Assembly: GCA_963711215.1 (NCBI GenBank)
Contig: CAVQDH010000005.1
Span: 434,001-498,000 of the forward strand
Length of the DNA: 64,000 nt
Direction of reading: 5' to 3'
Source: WHUA01 sp963711215
Lineage (GTDB): Bacteria; Pseudomonadota; Alphaproteobacteria; UBA8366
Under the pieces are notes generated by a model. It ran no database searches. It was given only the letters and a program-made list of their open reading frames with translations, and was not told the DNA's origin. The translations under genes were made by a program, and so were the position numbers. Every line of letters starts with the position of its first letter. Position 1 is the first letter of the stretch. Below are positions 55,574 to 64,000 of this stretch, piece by piece.

Positions 55574-56413
55574 TCAGCCGCCCCACCAGTAGACGCAGCA
55601 GAACAGGAAGAGCCAGACGACGTCGACGAAATGCCAGTACCACGCCGCCGCTTCCAGGCCGAAATGATGGTCCGGCTTGAAATGCCCCGCCTTCGCCCGG
55701 AAGAAGCAGACGATCAGGAAGGTCGTTCCGATCAGCACGTGGAAGCCGTGGAATCCCGTCGCCATGTAGAATGTGGAGGAGTAGATGCCGTCTTTGAACT
55801 TGAACGCGGCATGGAGGTATTCGAACGCCTGGAAAGACGTGAACATGATGCCGAGGATGATCGTCAGCGCCAGGCCGGTGAGCATTCCCCGGCGGTCGTT
55901 CTCGCGCAGCGCATGGTGCGCCCAGGTCACGGTGCAGCCCGACAGCAGCAGGATCATCGTGTTCATAAAGGGCACTTCGAAGGCCGGCAGCACCTGAACG
56001 CCCTGCGGCGGCCAGACCGGCGGCACGACCTTCGGGAACAGGCTCGAATTGAAGAAGGCCCAGAAGAAGGCGACGAAGAACATGACCTCCGACGCGATGA
56101 ACAGCGTCATGCCGTAGCGCATGCCGAGCTGCACCACCGGCGTGTGGTAACCCTCGAACGTCGCCTCGCGGATGACGTCACGCCACCAGAGCGCCATCGT
56201 CAGGAGGATGACCGCGAGGCCTGGCAAGAAGGTCCACGGCCCCAGTTCCTGCAGCTTCGGCGTCACGCCCGGCCCGAACATGTCGGGGTGCATGTACAAG
56301 ACGGTGCCGAAGGTGAGCATGAACGCGCCGATCGCCCCCATCAATGGCCACGGGCTCGGGTCCACGAGATGGTAGTCGTGCTTGACTTCGTCGTGATGCG
56401 CTTCAGCGGTCAT
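55574..56413 (-). CDS. ctaE: Cytochrome c oxidase subunit III
   Basis: The 279-residue protein has seven predicted helices. It opens with YHLVDPSPWPLMGAIGAF, and GFHGFHVLIGTTFLIVCF plus AAWYWHFVDVVWLFLF are the classic subunit III motifs. It stabilises the aa3 oxidase and its proton uptake. It lies between ctaG and the DUF983 gene on the minus strand. Confidence 0.97.
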   Translation of the reverse strand: MTAEAHHDEVKHDYHLVDPSPWPLMGAIGAFMLTFGTVLYMHPDMFGPGVTPKLQELGPWTFLPGLAVILLTMALWWRDVIREATFEGYHTPVVQLGMRYGMTLFIASEVMFFVAFFWAFFNSSLFPKVVPPVWPPQGVQVLPAFEVPFMNTMILLLSGCTVTWAHHALRENDRRGMLTGLALTIILGIMFTSFQAFEYLHAAFKFKDGIYSSTFYMATGFHGFHVLIGTTFLIVCFFRAKAGHFKPDHHFGLEAAAWYWHFVDVVWLFLFCCVYWWGG

Positions 56414-56460
56414 ATTTCGTCCCCAATTTTACCGGCCGTCGTCGCCAAGATCGGGCCGGA

Positions 56461-57060
56461 TTAGTCTAGCTTTCCGGTCGTTCCACTCGTGGTCAACCGG
56501 CTCACTTGTCCTGGTTTCTTCCGTTCCTTCTCCGGCACCGGATTATAGGTGTAGGAGAGGGTAAATGTCGTCACGTCGTCCAGGCTATGGTCGTCCTCGA
56601 TCGCCGGGTCGATGAAGAAAGTGACCGGCAAATTGGCGGTCTCGCCCGGCTGGAGTGTCTGCTCGTTGATGCAGAAGCACTGGACCTTGTCGAAATACTG
56701 GGCCGCCTTGGCCGGCGTCACATCGAAAGTCGCCGACCCGGTCATCGGTTGGCTGCCCCGGTTCTCCGCGTGGAAAAAGGCGACCGTCGGCTCTCCGACG
56801 CGGGTCTGTATTTCGGGGCGCTGCGGCTGGAAGGTCCAGGGCATTCCGTTCACCGAGGCGCCGAATTTGACCCGGATGACGCGCGCCGCGGCCTCGCCGC
56901 TCGATCCTTCCGCGACCTTCGTCGCGGCGCCATGGCCCGCAACCCGGCTGAGCAGCCGGTTTAACGGCGCTGCCGCGTAGACGCCTGCCACGGTGCCGGC
57001 GGCGACCGCAACCGCCACCGCCGTCAAGACATACTTGTTTCGGATCGAAGTTTTGCGCAC
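56461..57060 (-). CDS. ctaG: Cytochrome c oxidase assembly protein CtaG (Cox11)
   Basis: The 199-residue protein starts at GTG 57060, three bases after the small membrane protein gene. An N-terminal helix anchors it (YVLTAVAVAVAAGTVAGVY). The copper-binding cysteines are in KVQCFCINEQTL, and the domain ends with the Cox11 block VTTFTLSYTYNPV. It delivers copper to the CuB site of subunit I. Confidence 0.95.
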   Translation of the reverse strand: MRKTSIRNKYVLTAVAVAVAAGTVAGVYAAAPLNRLLSRVAGHGAATKVAEGSSGEAAARVIRVKFGASVNGMPWTFQPQRPEIQTRVGEPTVAFFHAENRGSQPMTGSATFDVTPAKAAQYFDKVQCFCINEQTLQPGETANLPVTFFIDPAIEDDHSLDDVTTFTLSYTYNPVPEKERKKPGQVSRLTTSGTTGKLD

Positions 57061-57062
57061 GC

Positions 57063-57215
57063 CTACCCTCCGCCGCCCATGCGAACGATCGCGACGAAAT
57101 AAATCAGGATGGCGAAGGCGGCCAGCAGCGCGAACAAGGCAAGGTTCTTCTTGCGCTGACGGCGGTGCACGTCGCTCCGATAGCTTTTCTCGGGCTTCTG
57201 TCTCTCGTCTGCCAT
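57063..57215 (-). CDS. Small single-pass membrane protein of the oxidase cluster
   Basis: The 50-residue protein starts at ATG 57215. A charged N terminus (about 24 residues) precedes one helix (NLALFALLAAFAILIYFVAI) and a Gly tail. Short proteins of this shape commonly occur between ctaB and ctaG in alphaproteobacteria; some are called CoxF-like. Function is unknown, probably oxidase assembly. Confidence 0.75.
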   Translation of the reverse strand: MADERQKPEKSYRSDVHRRQRKKNLALFALLAAFAILIYFVAIVRMGGGG

Positions 57216-57243
57216 GGGTTCGTTCGCCGTTATGGTCATCGGA

Positions 57244-58164
57244 CTAGGCCACGATCCCGAACGCATGGTCTGCGATGAGAAGCGCAAAAAGCGCGAAAAG
57301 ATAAAAGATCGAATATCCGAACATCCGCTTGGCGCTGCGATCGGTCTCGTCGCGCCAGACGGCAATCGCCGCGGCGACGAAAACAAGCCCGAGAATGAGG
57401 GCGACAGCGCCGTATATCCAGCCCGCGATGCCGAGCACGGCCGGCGCCATCCCGACGGGGATCAGCAGCACCGTATAGATCAGCATCTGCCGCTTGGTCT
57501 CGGCCTTGCCGGAGACGACCGGCAGCATCGGCACGCCGGCCGCCGCATAGTCGCGGCAACGATAGAGCGACAGCGCCCAGAAATGCGGCGGCGTCCACAT
57601 GAAGATCAGCAGGAAGAGCGCAATCGACTCGACGCTGACCCCGCCCGTCACGGCGGCCCAGCCGATCATCGGCGGGAAAGCACCCGCCGCGCCGCCGATC
57701 ACGATGTTCTGCGGCGTGCGCCGTTTCAGCCACATCGTGTAGACGAAGACATAGAACAGGACCGTCACCGCCAGCAGCGCCGCCGCGACCCAATTCACCG
57801 CGATGCCCATCATCATGACCGAACCGGCGGCCAGGATGACGCCGAAGGAGAGCGCCTCCTCCGGCGCGATGCGGCCCCGGGGAAGCGGCCGTTCGCGCGT
57901 CCGCTCCATCACGGCGTCGATATCCCGGTCGTACCACATGTTGATCGCGCCGGATGCGCCGGCCCCGACCGCGATACAGAGCACGGCGACCGACGCCAGC
58001 AGCCAGTGCAGATGCCCCGGCGCCGCCAGCATGCCCGCCAGCCCGGTGAAGACCACGAGCGACATGACCCGCGGCTTCATCAGGGCGATGTAGTCGCCCA
58101 GCTCGCCGTACGGCAACGCCTCGGCGTCCGCGCTTGCGGTCATACGGTAGGCGGTGTCAGACAC
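57244..58164 (-). CDS. ctaB: Protohaem IX farnesyltransferase (haem O synthase)
   Basis: The 306-residue UbiA-superfamily prenyltransferase has about nine helices. The first aspartate-rich motif is NMWYDRDIDAVMERT, and YIALMKPRVMSLVVFTGL opens the core. It adds farnesyl to haem B, the first step to haem A. It lies 27 bases after ctaD. Confidence 0.96.
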   Translation of the reverse strand: MSDTAYRMTASADAEALPYGELGDYIALMKPRVMSLVVFTGLAGMLAAPGHLHWLLASVAVLCIAVGAGASGAINMWYDRDIDAVMERTRERPLPRGRIAPEEALSFGVILAAGSVMMMGIAVNWVAAALLAVTVLFYVFVYTMWLKRRTPQNIVIGGAAGAFPPMIGWAAVTGGVSVESIALFLLIFMWTPPHFWALSLYRCRDYAAAGVPMLPVVSGKAETKRQMLIYTVLLIPVGMAPAVLGIAGWIYGAVALILGLVFVAAAIAVWRDETDRSAKRMFGYSIFYLFALFALLIADHAFGIVA

Positions 58165-58191
58165 GCTTGTACTCCGGTACGAGCCGCAAAA

Positions 58192-59808
58192 TCACTTGAT
58201 CTGCGGCAATTCGTTGTAGGTGTGGAACGGCGGCGGCGAGGATTGCGTCCATTCGAGCGTCGTCGCGCCCACGCCCCAGTAATTCGCCTCGACCCGGCGG
58301 CCTGCCCGCAGCGTGTAGATCATCACCCCGACGAAGAACAGGGTCGACGCGAAGGAGATGAACGCGCCGATCGAGGCGACGAAGTTCCACCCGGCGAAGG
58401 CGTCCGCATAGTCGACATAACGTCGCGGCATGCCCGCAAGCCCGAGGAAATGCATCGGGAAGAAGGTCAGGTTGACGCCGATGAAGGTCGTCCAGAAATG
58501 GAACCGGCCCGCCCACTCGGGGTATTGCCGGCCGGACATCTTGCCGATCCAGTAATAGATGCCGGCGAAGATCGAGAACACCGCGCCGAGCGACAGCACG
58601 TAGTGGAAGTGGGCCACGACGTAGTAGGTGTCGTGCATGACGAGGTCCGCGCCCGCATTCGAGAGCACGACGCCGGTCACGCCGCCGACCGTGAACAGGA
58701 AGATGAAGCCGACGGCAAAAAGCATCGGCGTGTCGAAGCGGATCGATCCGCCCCACATCGTCGCGATCCAGCTGAAGATCTTCACGCCGGTCGGCACTGC
58801 GATGACCATGGTCGCGGCGACGAAATAGGCGCGCGTATCGACGTTCATGCCGACCGTGTACATGTGATGCGCCCAGACGATGAAGCCGATGAAGCCGATC
58901 GCGACCATCGCATAGGCCATGCCGAGATAGCCGAACACCGGCTTGCGCGAGAAGGTCGAGATCACATGGCTGATGATGCCGAATCCCGGCAGGATCATGA
59001 TGTAGACTTCCGGATGCCCGAAGAACCAGAAGAGATGCTGGAACAACAGCGGATCGCCGCCGCCTTCAGGCTTGAAGAACACCGTGCCGAAATTCCGGTC
59101 GGTGAGCAGCATGGTGATGGCGCCGCCCAGCACCGGCAGGGCCAGCAGCAGCAGGAATGCCGTGACCAGGATCGACCAAACGAAGAGCGGCATCTTGTGC
59201 AGCGTCATGCCCGGCGCGCGCATGTTGAAGATAGTGGTGATGAAATTTATCGCGCCGAGGATGGATGATGCGCCCGCTAAGTGTAGTGAGAATATCGCCA
59301 TGTCGACGGCAGGCCCGGGCTGGCCAAGATCGCTCGACAGTGGTGGATAGATCGTCCAGCCGGTGCCCGCGCCGCCGCCGATCACGGCGGACCCCAGCAG
59401 CAGCGTGAAAGAGGGAACGAGGAGCCAGAAGCTGATGTTGTTCATGCGCGGGAAAGCCATATCCGGCGCGCCAATCATCAGCGGCACGATCCAGTTGCCG
59501 AATCCGCCGATCAACGCCGGCATCACCACGAAGAACACCATGATCAGGCCGTGGGCCGTGATGAACATGTTCCACATGTGGCCGTCGGGGGTGCCGTCCG
59601 CCGTGGTCATGAACTGCACACCCGGCTCCATCAGCTCCATCCGCATCAAGACCGAGACGCCGCCACCGATCAGCCCGGTGATGACAGCGAACACAAGGTA
59701 CATCGTGCCGATGTCCTTGTGGTTCGTGGAATAGAGATACCGCTTGAAGCCTGTCGGGATGTGATGGTCGCCGTGACCGTGGGCTTCTGCGTGGTGTCCA
59801 TTCGCCAT
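58192..59808 (-). CDS. ctaD: Cytochrome c oxidase subunit I
   Basis: The 538-residue protein starts at ATG 59808 after GAGGACGG; an upstream in-frame start at 59823 is less likely. It has twelve helices. Haem and copper ligands are visible in TAHGLIMVFF, FGHPEVYIMILPGFGI, AHHMYTVG and HDTYYVVAHFHYVLS. The Glu of the D channel is in the GHPEVY block. It is the catalytic subunit of an aa3-type oxidase. Confidence 0.98.
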   Translation of the reverse strand: MANGHHAEAHGHGDHHIPTGFKRYLYSTNHKDIGTMYLVFAVITGLIGGGVSVLMRMELMEPGVQFMTTADGTPDGHMWNMFITAHGLIMVFFVVMPALIGGFGNWIVPLMIGAPDMAFPRMNNISFWLLVPSFTLLLGSAVIGGGAGTGWTIYPPLSSDLGQPGPAVDMAIFSLHLAGASSILGAINFITTIFNMRAPGMTLHKMPLFVWSILVTAFLLLLALPVLGGAITMLLTDRNFGTVFFKPEGGGDPLLFQHLFWFFGHPEVYIMILPGFGIISHVISTFSRKPVFGYLGMAYAMVAIGFIGFIVWAHHMYTVGMNVDTRAYFVAATMVIAVPTGVKIFSWIATMWGGSIRFDTPMLFAVGFIFLFTVGGVTGVVLSNAGADLVMHDTYYVVAHFHYVLSLGAVFSIFAGIYYWIGKMSGRQYPEWAGRFHFWTTFIGVNLTFFPMHFLGLAGMPRRYVDYADAFAGWNFVASIGAFISFASTLFFVGVMIYTLRAGRRVEANYWGVGATTLEWTQSSPPPFHTYNELPQIK

Positions 59809-59831
59809 GATGTCCGTCCTCAATGAAGTCG

Positions 59832-60689
59832 TCAGTTGCGGGCGCTGTTTTGGGCAACGGTAGCCGGCTTATCCGCCGCGGCCTTCTTGGCCGGTGCGGC
59901 CGGCGTCTCCGCCGGCGAGAAGGTCTGCTTTGCGAAAACGACCCATTTCTGGAAGTCCGCCGGGCTTACCGCTTTGATCATGATCGGCATGTAGGCATGG
60001 CCGGCGCCGCACAGCTCCGAGCAGAACCCGTAGTATACCCCGGGCTTGTTGATCTCGACCCAGGTCTCGTTCGTACGGCCCGGAACGTTGTCCAGCTTGA
60101 TGCCGAGCGGCGACACGCCCCAGGAATGTATCACGTCGCGCGACGTCATCAGCAGCCGGATTTTCTTGCCGACCGGCAGAACGACCGGATTGTCGGTCGT
60201 CATCAGGCGCTTCTGACCCGGCTTGAGCTTGTCGTCCGGAACCAGGTTGGCATCGAAGGTGAAGTTGCCGTTGTCCGGATAGACGTAGGTCCAATACCAC
60301 TGATTGCCGATGATCTTGAGCGTCATGTCGGCATTCGGCGTACTGTCGGCAAAGTACAGCAGCCGGAACGACGGGATCGCGATGCCGATTAGGATCATGA
60401 TCGGAACCACGGTCCACAATATCTCGATCACCGTGTTGTGCGTCGTGGTCGACGGCGTGGGATTTCGCTTCTCGCGGAAGCGCCAGCTGGCATAGAGCAG
60501 CAGGCCCAAAACAAAGAGTGTGATCACCGTGATGACGACCAGCAGGCCGTCATGGAAATGGTGGATCCAGACCGCGGTCGGAGAGCCGGGCTCCTGCAGC
60601 CCCATCTCCCAGTTATGCGGCGCAGCCATCGCAGACCCGCCCGAAAACACTGCCGTCAACGCTGCGAGCGTTGCGATTCGACTTTTCAC
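59832..60689 (-). CDS. ctaC: Cytochrome c oxidase subunit II
   Basis: The 285-residue protein has a signal peptide (ending near AMAA), two membrane helices and a cupredoxin domain. CuA ligands are in the distal block YGFCSELCGAGHAYMP (two Cys, His, Met) with HSWGVSPLGIK for the first His. It receives electrons from cytochrome c. An Ala/Lys-rich tail of about 30 residues follows. It is the first gene of the oxidase operon. Confidence 0.97.
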   Translation of the reverse strand: MKSRIATLAALTAVFSGGSAMAAPHNWEMGLQEPGSPTAVWIHHFHDGLLVVITVITLFVLGLLLYASWRFREKRNPTPSTTTHNTVIEILWTVVPIMILIGIAIPSFRLLYFADSTPNADMTLKIIGNQWYWTYVYPDNGNFTFDANLVPDDKLKPGQKRLMTTDNPVVLPVGKKIRLLMTSRDVIHSWGVSPLGIKLDNVPGRTNETWVEINKPGVYYGFCSELCGAGHAYMPIMIKAVSPADFQKWVVFAKQTFSPAETPAAPAKKAAADKPATVAQNSARN

Positions 60690-61058
60690 GCCTTACTTCC
60701 CCCTAGTGCCGCCGGCCGGCCGCCGGCGCGTGAAACTGATAATGCGGGATTTACCCTGAAACCACCCCAAAATAAACCGAAGAGAATGTATAACATCGGC
60801 CTCCATGCCTACGATGGCCAGCGACACTATGTCGCAAAACCGCCGAATAGTGCGGATTTCCGCGCTTCCCGGTCCAATTGCGGCGACGCCGGGCAGATGC
60901 CGGAAACATCGCCGGCCAATCCCGCATGAAGACGACAATCCACTGGATATCCGACACCCCGGTTATATCTTGAGACGAGCGGGGCGAGTATAAACCGCAG
61001 TCGGGATCGAGACGCAACTCCGGCCCGCCGGGCCCGGGAGACAGAGGAAAGGCCGCTG
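60690..61058. other. Divergent intergenic region ctaC / tldD (369 bases)
   Basis: I see no gene here. The half next to ctaC is less GC-rich and contains TATACA on the minus strand (about 60788-60793) without a good -35. The half next to tldD contains TATAAA (60991-60996) with only a poor -35. It probably holds both promoters; no repeat or RNA structure stands out. Confidence 0.4.
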
Positions 61059-62492
61059 ATGAGCACACTGGCAACCACGGACAAGATCTTCTTCGAAAAC
61101 GCCGGCCTCGACCGCGACCGGGTGACGCGCCTCGTCGGCGAGGCCCTGAGCGGCGTCGACGACGGGGAGCTGTTCCTCGAATATTGCCAGTCCGAGAGCA
61201 TCTCCTTCGACGACGGGCGGATCCGCAGCGCGAGCTTCGACACGGCGCATGGCTTCGGCCTGCGCGCCGTCTCCGGCGACGCCACGGGCTACGCCCACGC
61301 GTCCGATCTGTCCGAGGATGCCATCCGGCGCGCGGCGTCGGTGGTCCAGGCGGTCCGCGCGGGCCACGAGGGCGCGCTGGCCGCGCCGCCGGCGCCGACC
61401 AACCGCAGCCTCTATACCGACGAAAACCCGCTGGGCGAGAACCCGTTCGAGAGCAAGGTCAAGCTGCTCGCGGAAATCGACGCCTACGCGCGCAAGAAGG
61501 ACAGCCGCGTGAAGCAGGTCATGGCGTCGCTGTCCGGCGAGTGGCAGGCGGTCCAGATCCTCAGGCCGGACGGCTACCGGGTCGCCGATGTCCGCCCACT
61601 CGTCCGCCTGAACGTCTCGATCGTCTGCGCCGAAGGCGACCGGATGGAAACCGGCAGCCACGGCGTCGGCGGGCGCATGAGCTACGCGACCTTCATCGAC
61701 CCGGCCGCCTGGCAGGCCCAGGTCGACGAAGCGCTGCGCCAGGCGCTGGTCAACCTTCAGTCGGTGCCCGCGCCGGCCGGCGAGATGAAGGTGGTGCTCG
61801 GCCCGGGATGGCCGGGCGTGCTGCTGCATGAGGCGATCGGCCACGGGCTCGAAGGCGACTTCAACCGCAAGAAGACCTCCGCCTTCGCCGGGCTTCTGGG
61901 ACAGCGCGTGGCCGCCCCGGGCGTCACTGTGGTGGACGACGGCACCATCGCCGACCGGCGCGGGTCGATCACCGTGGACGACGAGGGCACGACCGCAAGC
62001 AAGACCACGCTGATCGAGGACGGCATCCTGGTCGGCTACATGCAGGATCGCCTGAACGCGCGCCTGATGGGCATGGAGGCGACCGGCAACGGCCGGCGCG
62101 AATCCTACGCCCACGCCCCGATGCCGCGGATGACCAACACCTACATGCTGAGCGGCGACAAGGCGCCGGCGGAGATCGTCGCCTCGGTCGACAAGGGACT
62201 CTACGCGGTCAATTTCGGCGGCGGCCAGGTCGATATCACGAACGGCAAGTTCGTGTTCAGCTGCACCGAGGCCTATCTGATCGAGAACGGCAAGGTCGGC
62301 GCGCCGGTCAAGGGCGCCACGCTCATCGGCAACGGCCCGGACGTGCTGACGAAGGTTTCGATGATCGGCAACGATTCGAAGCTGGACGACGGCGTCGGCA
62401 CTTGCGGCAAGGACGGTCAGTCGGTCCCGGTCGGGGTGGGCCAGCCGACCATGCGGATCGACGGACTCACGGTCGGCGGCACCGCGGCGTAA
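61059..62492 (+). CDS. tldD: Metalloprotease TldD
   Basis: The 477-residue protein has the zinc-binding HExxxH motif at His257-Glu258-x3-His262 (LLHEAIGHGLEGD) and the C-terminal Cys region FVFSCTEAYLIENG. TldD forms a heterodimer with TldE/PmbA, degrades unfolded peptides and matures some modified peptides. The partner gene is not in the window. Divergent tldD beside ctaC is a common alphaproteobacterial arrangement. Confidence 0.95.
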   Translation: MSTLATTDKIFFENAGLDRDRVTRLVGEALSGVDDGELFLEYCQSESISFDDGRIRSASFDTAHGFGLRAVSGDATGYAHASDLSEDAIRRAASVVQAVRAGHEGALAAPPAPTNRSLYTDENPLGENPFESKVKLLAEIDAYARKKDSRVKQVMASLSGEWQAVQILRPDGYRVADVRPLVRLNVSIVCAEGDRMETGSHGVGGRMSYATFIDPAAWQAQVDEALRQALVNLQSVPAPAGEMKVVLGPGWPGVLLHEAIGHGLEGDFNRKKTSAFAGLLGQRVAAPGVTVVDDGTIADRRGSITVDDEGTTASKTTLIEDGILVGYMQDRLNARLMGMEATGNGRRESYAHAPMPRMTNTYMLSGDKAPAEIVASVDKGLYAVNFGGGQVDITNGKFVFSCTEAYLIENGKVGAPVKGATLIGNGPDVLTKVSMIGNDSKLDDGVGTCGKDGQSVPVGVGQPTMRIDGLTVGGTAA

Positions 62493-62513
62493 CCGGCAGC
62501 GGCTCCGAGAGGC

Positions 62514-63881
62514 TCAGTAGGATTCTTCCTCGTAGAGCTTGTCGATGTCGCCGTGCCAGACGTTTTCGTAGCGGTCGAGCAGCCGCTCGGCCGGCGTGAC
62601 GCCGGAGGCTGCAATCTCCTTGAGCTCCTCGATGTAGGGCTCCTCGCTGACGTCCGTCACGTCGGGGATCGCGCGCCGGCGCAGCCCGGCCGCCGCGATC
62701 GCCACGACTGCCTTCGCGAGATCCTGCGCCGTCCCATTGCGGAACGGCGCCTTCAGGCCAAACCGCGGCACGGACGCGCGCAGCGCCTCCATCTCCGCCA
62801 CTGACCAGTCCTTGCAGATATCCCAGGCCGCATCGAGCGCGCTGTCATCGTAATACAGGCCGACCCAGAAGGCCGGCAGCGCGCAAAGCCTGCCCCAGGG
62901 GCCGGCGTCGGCGCCGCGCATCTCGATGTAGCGCTTGAGGCGGACTTCCGGGAATGCGGTCGTCATGTGGTCGGTCCAGTCCCCCATGTTGGGGATCTGC
63001 CCTTCGAAGCCCGCCAGCCGTCCGGCCATGAAGTCGCGGAACGACTTGCCCGCGACGTCGATGTATCTGCCGTCGCGATAGACGAAATACATCGGCACAT
63101 CGAGGATGTAGTCGACCCAGTTCTCGAAGCCGAACCCGTCCTCGAAGACGAAGGGCAGCATGCCGCTGCGGTCGGGATCCGTGTCGGTCCAGATATGGCT
63201 GCGATAGCTGAGGAAGCCGTTCGGCCTGCCTTCCGTGAAGGGAGAATTGGCGAACAGCGCCGTCGCCACCGGCTGCAGCGCCACCGCGACCCGCATCTTC
63301 TTCACCATGTCAGCTTCAGACGAGAAATCGAGGTTCACTTGAACGGTGCAGGTACGGAGCATCATGTCGAGGCCGAGCGAGCCCTTCTTCGGCATGTATT
63401 CGCCCATCACCTTGTAACGGCCCTTGGGCATCCAGGGAACGTCGCGACGCTGCCATTTCGGGTTGAAGCCGTGGCCCAGCATCCCGGCCCCGATCTCGTC
63501 GCAGATCTCGCGCACCTGTGCCAGATGCGTGTGTACCTCGTTGCAGGTCTGATGGATGTTTTCCAGCTGCGCGCCGGACAGCTCGAACTGCCCGCCCGGC
63601 TCCAGCGTGATCGCGCCGCCGTCCTCATGACGCAGCGCAATGACGTTGTCGCCTTCGTAGACCGGCATCCAGCCGAAGCGCTGCATGCCTTCGAGCAGGA
63701 GCCGGATTCCCGGCCGGCCGTCATAGGTCAGCGGGCGCTTGTCCTTCAAATCATAGCCGAATTTCTCGTGCTCGGTGCCGATGCGCCACTGCGCGCGCGG
63801 CTTGCAGCCTTGCTCCAGATACTCGACAAGCTGGCGCTTGCTCGTGACGGGTAGACCCCCGGAGGCCGATGGAGCTGCCAT
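62514..63881 (-). CDS. gshA: Glutamate-cysteine ligase, plant/alphaproteobacterial type
   Basis: The 455-residue enzyme belongs to the GCS2-type clade shared by alphaproteobacteria and plants. Motifs are IGTEHEKFGYDL, GAITLEPGGQFELSGA and GFNPKWQRRDVPWMPKGRY. It makes gamma-glutamylcysteine for glutathione. The ATG comes directly after the rsmE stop (TAG), so the two are co-transcribed. Confidence 0.95.
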   Translation of the reverse strand: MAAPSASGGLPVTSKRQLVEYLEQGCKPRAQWRIGTEHEKFGYDLKDKRPLTYDGRPGIRLLLEGMQRFGWMPVYEGDNVIALRHEDGGAITLEPGGQFELSGAQLENIHQTCNEVHTHLAQVREICDEIGAGMLGHGFNPKWQRRDVPWMPKGRYKVMGEYMPKKGSLGLDMMLRTCTVQVNLDFSSEADMVKKMRVAVALQPVATALFANSPFTEGRPNGFLSYRSHIWTDTDPDRSGMLPFVFEDGFGFENWVDYILDVPMYFVYRDGRYIDVAGKSFRDFMAGRLAGFEGQIPNMGDWTDHMTTAFPEVRLKRYIEMRGADAGPWGRLCALPAFWVGLYYDDSALDAAWDICKDWSVAEMEALRASVPRFGLKAPFRNGTAQDLAKAVVAIAAAGLRRRAIPDVTDVSEEPYIEELKEIAASGVTPAERLLDRYENVWHGDIDKLYEEESY

Positions 63882-64000
63882 CTATGTCGCTTTCGGTGGT
63901 TGATTTCGATCGGAACGCCAATCGCCCAAAACAGACTGCCAGCAGGCCAGCGCTGCAATGGCTGCGGTTTCCGCACGCAGGACACGGGGCCCGAGGCCTA
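63882..64000 (-). CDS. rsmE: 16S rRNA m3U1498 methyltransferase RsmE, 3' end only
   Basis: The last 38 codons of a gene entering from the right edge end with TAG at 63882-63884. The visible LGPRVLRAETAAIAAL is the conserved SAM-knot end of RsmE (usual form LGPRILRTETA), followed by a short tail WQSVLGDWR. RsmE methylates U1498 of 16S rRNA. Gene order rsmE-gshA fits alphaproteobacteria. Confidence 0.85.
   Translation of the reverse strand, partial: GLGPRVLRAETAAIAALACWQSVLGDWRSDRNQPPKAT

Overview
The window is a GC-rich, densely coded stretch of an alphaproteobacterial chromosome, probably Rhodospirillales-like. Reasons: a CcrM-type GANTC methyltransferase, an F0 operon with separate b and b' subunits and no F1 genes beside it, an aa3 oxidase cluster running ctaC-ctaD-ctaB-ctaG-ctaE-surf1, and frequent ATGA, GTGA and TTGA stop-start overlaps. 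No insertion sequence, prophage or CRISPR array is visible.

Layout. 1-15.5 kb is a phosphonate island. The end of a C-P lyase operon (phnJ, phnK, phnL, phnM) is followed by a PhnZ-like HD-domain mixed-valent diiron oxygenase gene and a DUF1045 gene. Convergent to it lie two complete phosphonate ABC importers (phnC-D-E-E-N and phnC-D-E), each preceded by a three-half-site Pho box. Behind these sit a TrpD2/YbiB-like gene, a tandem pair of TauD/TfdA-type Fe(II)/2-oxoglutarate dioxygenases and a divergent CysB-like LysR regulator. 15.4-25.5 kb holds housekeeping genes: tRNA-Gln, ispE, a TPR lipoprotein, ETF-QO, an unusual uracil-DNA glycosylase, a lytic transglycosylase, moaB and two small glycosyltransferases. 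25.6-32.4 kb has a radical SAM gene, a CPA2 antiporter, rnhB, ccrM, mutY, a DUF721 gene and a dsbA-like gene. 32.4-38.6 kb has smc and atpI-B-E-F'-F. 38.6-43.4 kb is the glycine cleavage operon gcvT-H-P under a tandem glycine riboswitch with an intrinsic terminator. 43.4-52.8 kb has a lipoprotein, a CDGSH protein, thrB, rnhA, a peroxiredoxin, a DsbD-like protein, yqgE, a GNAT gene, an M16 peptidase and thrC. 52.9-60.7 kb has an M32 carboxypeptidase and the cytochrome oxidase cluster. 60.7-64 kb has tldD, gshA and the 3' end of rsmE.

The island offers two apparent routes for phosphonates. One is the broad C-P lyase route, with PhnM and PhnN processing ribose-phosphonate intermediates toward PRPP. 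The other is a candidate oxidative route, in which a 2OG dioxygenase hydroxylates a phosphonate and the PhnZ-like enzyme cleaves the product. The most novel possibility is that the TauD-type pair replaces the PhyH-type PhnY partner of known PhnY/PhnZ systems.

Caution on sequence quality: six or seven reading frames are broken, and every break is repaired by removing one G or C from a short G/C run (phnC tail, a membrane protein, smc, gcvT twice, a lipoprotein twice). The shared signature points to sequencing or assembly error rather than gene decay.
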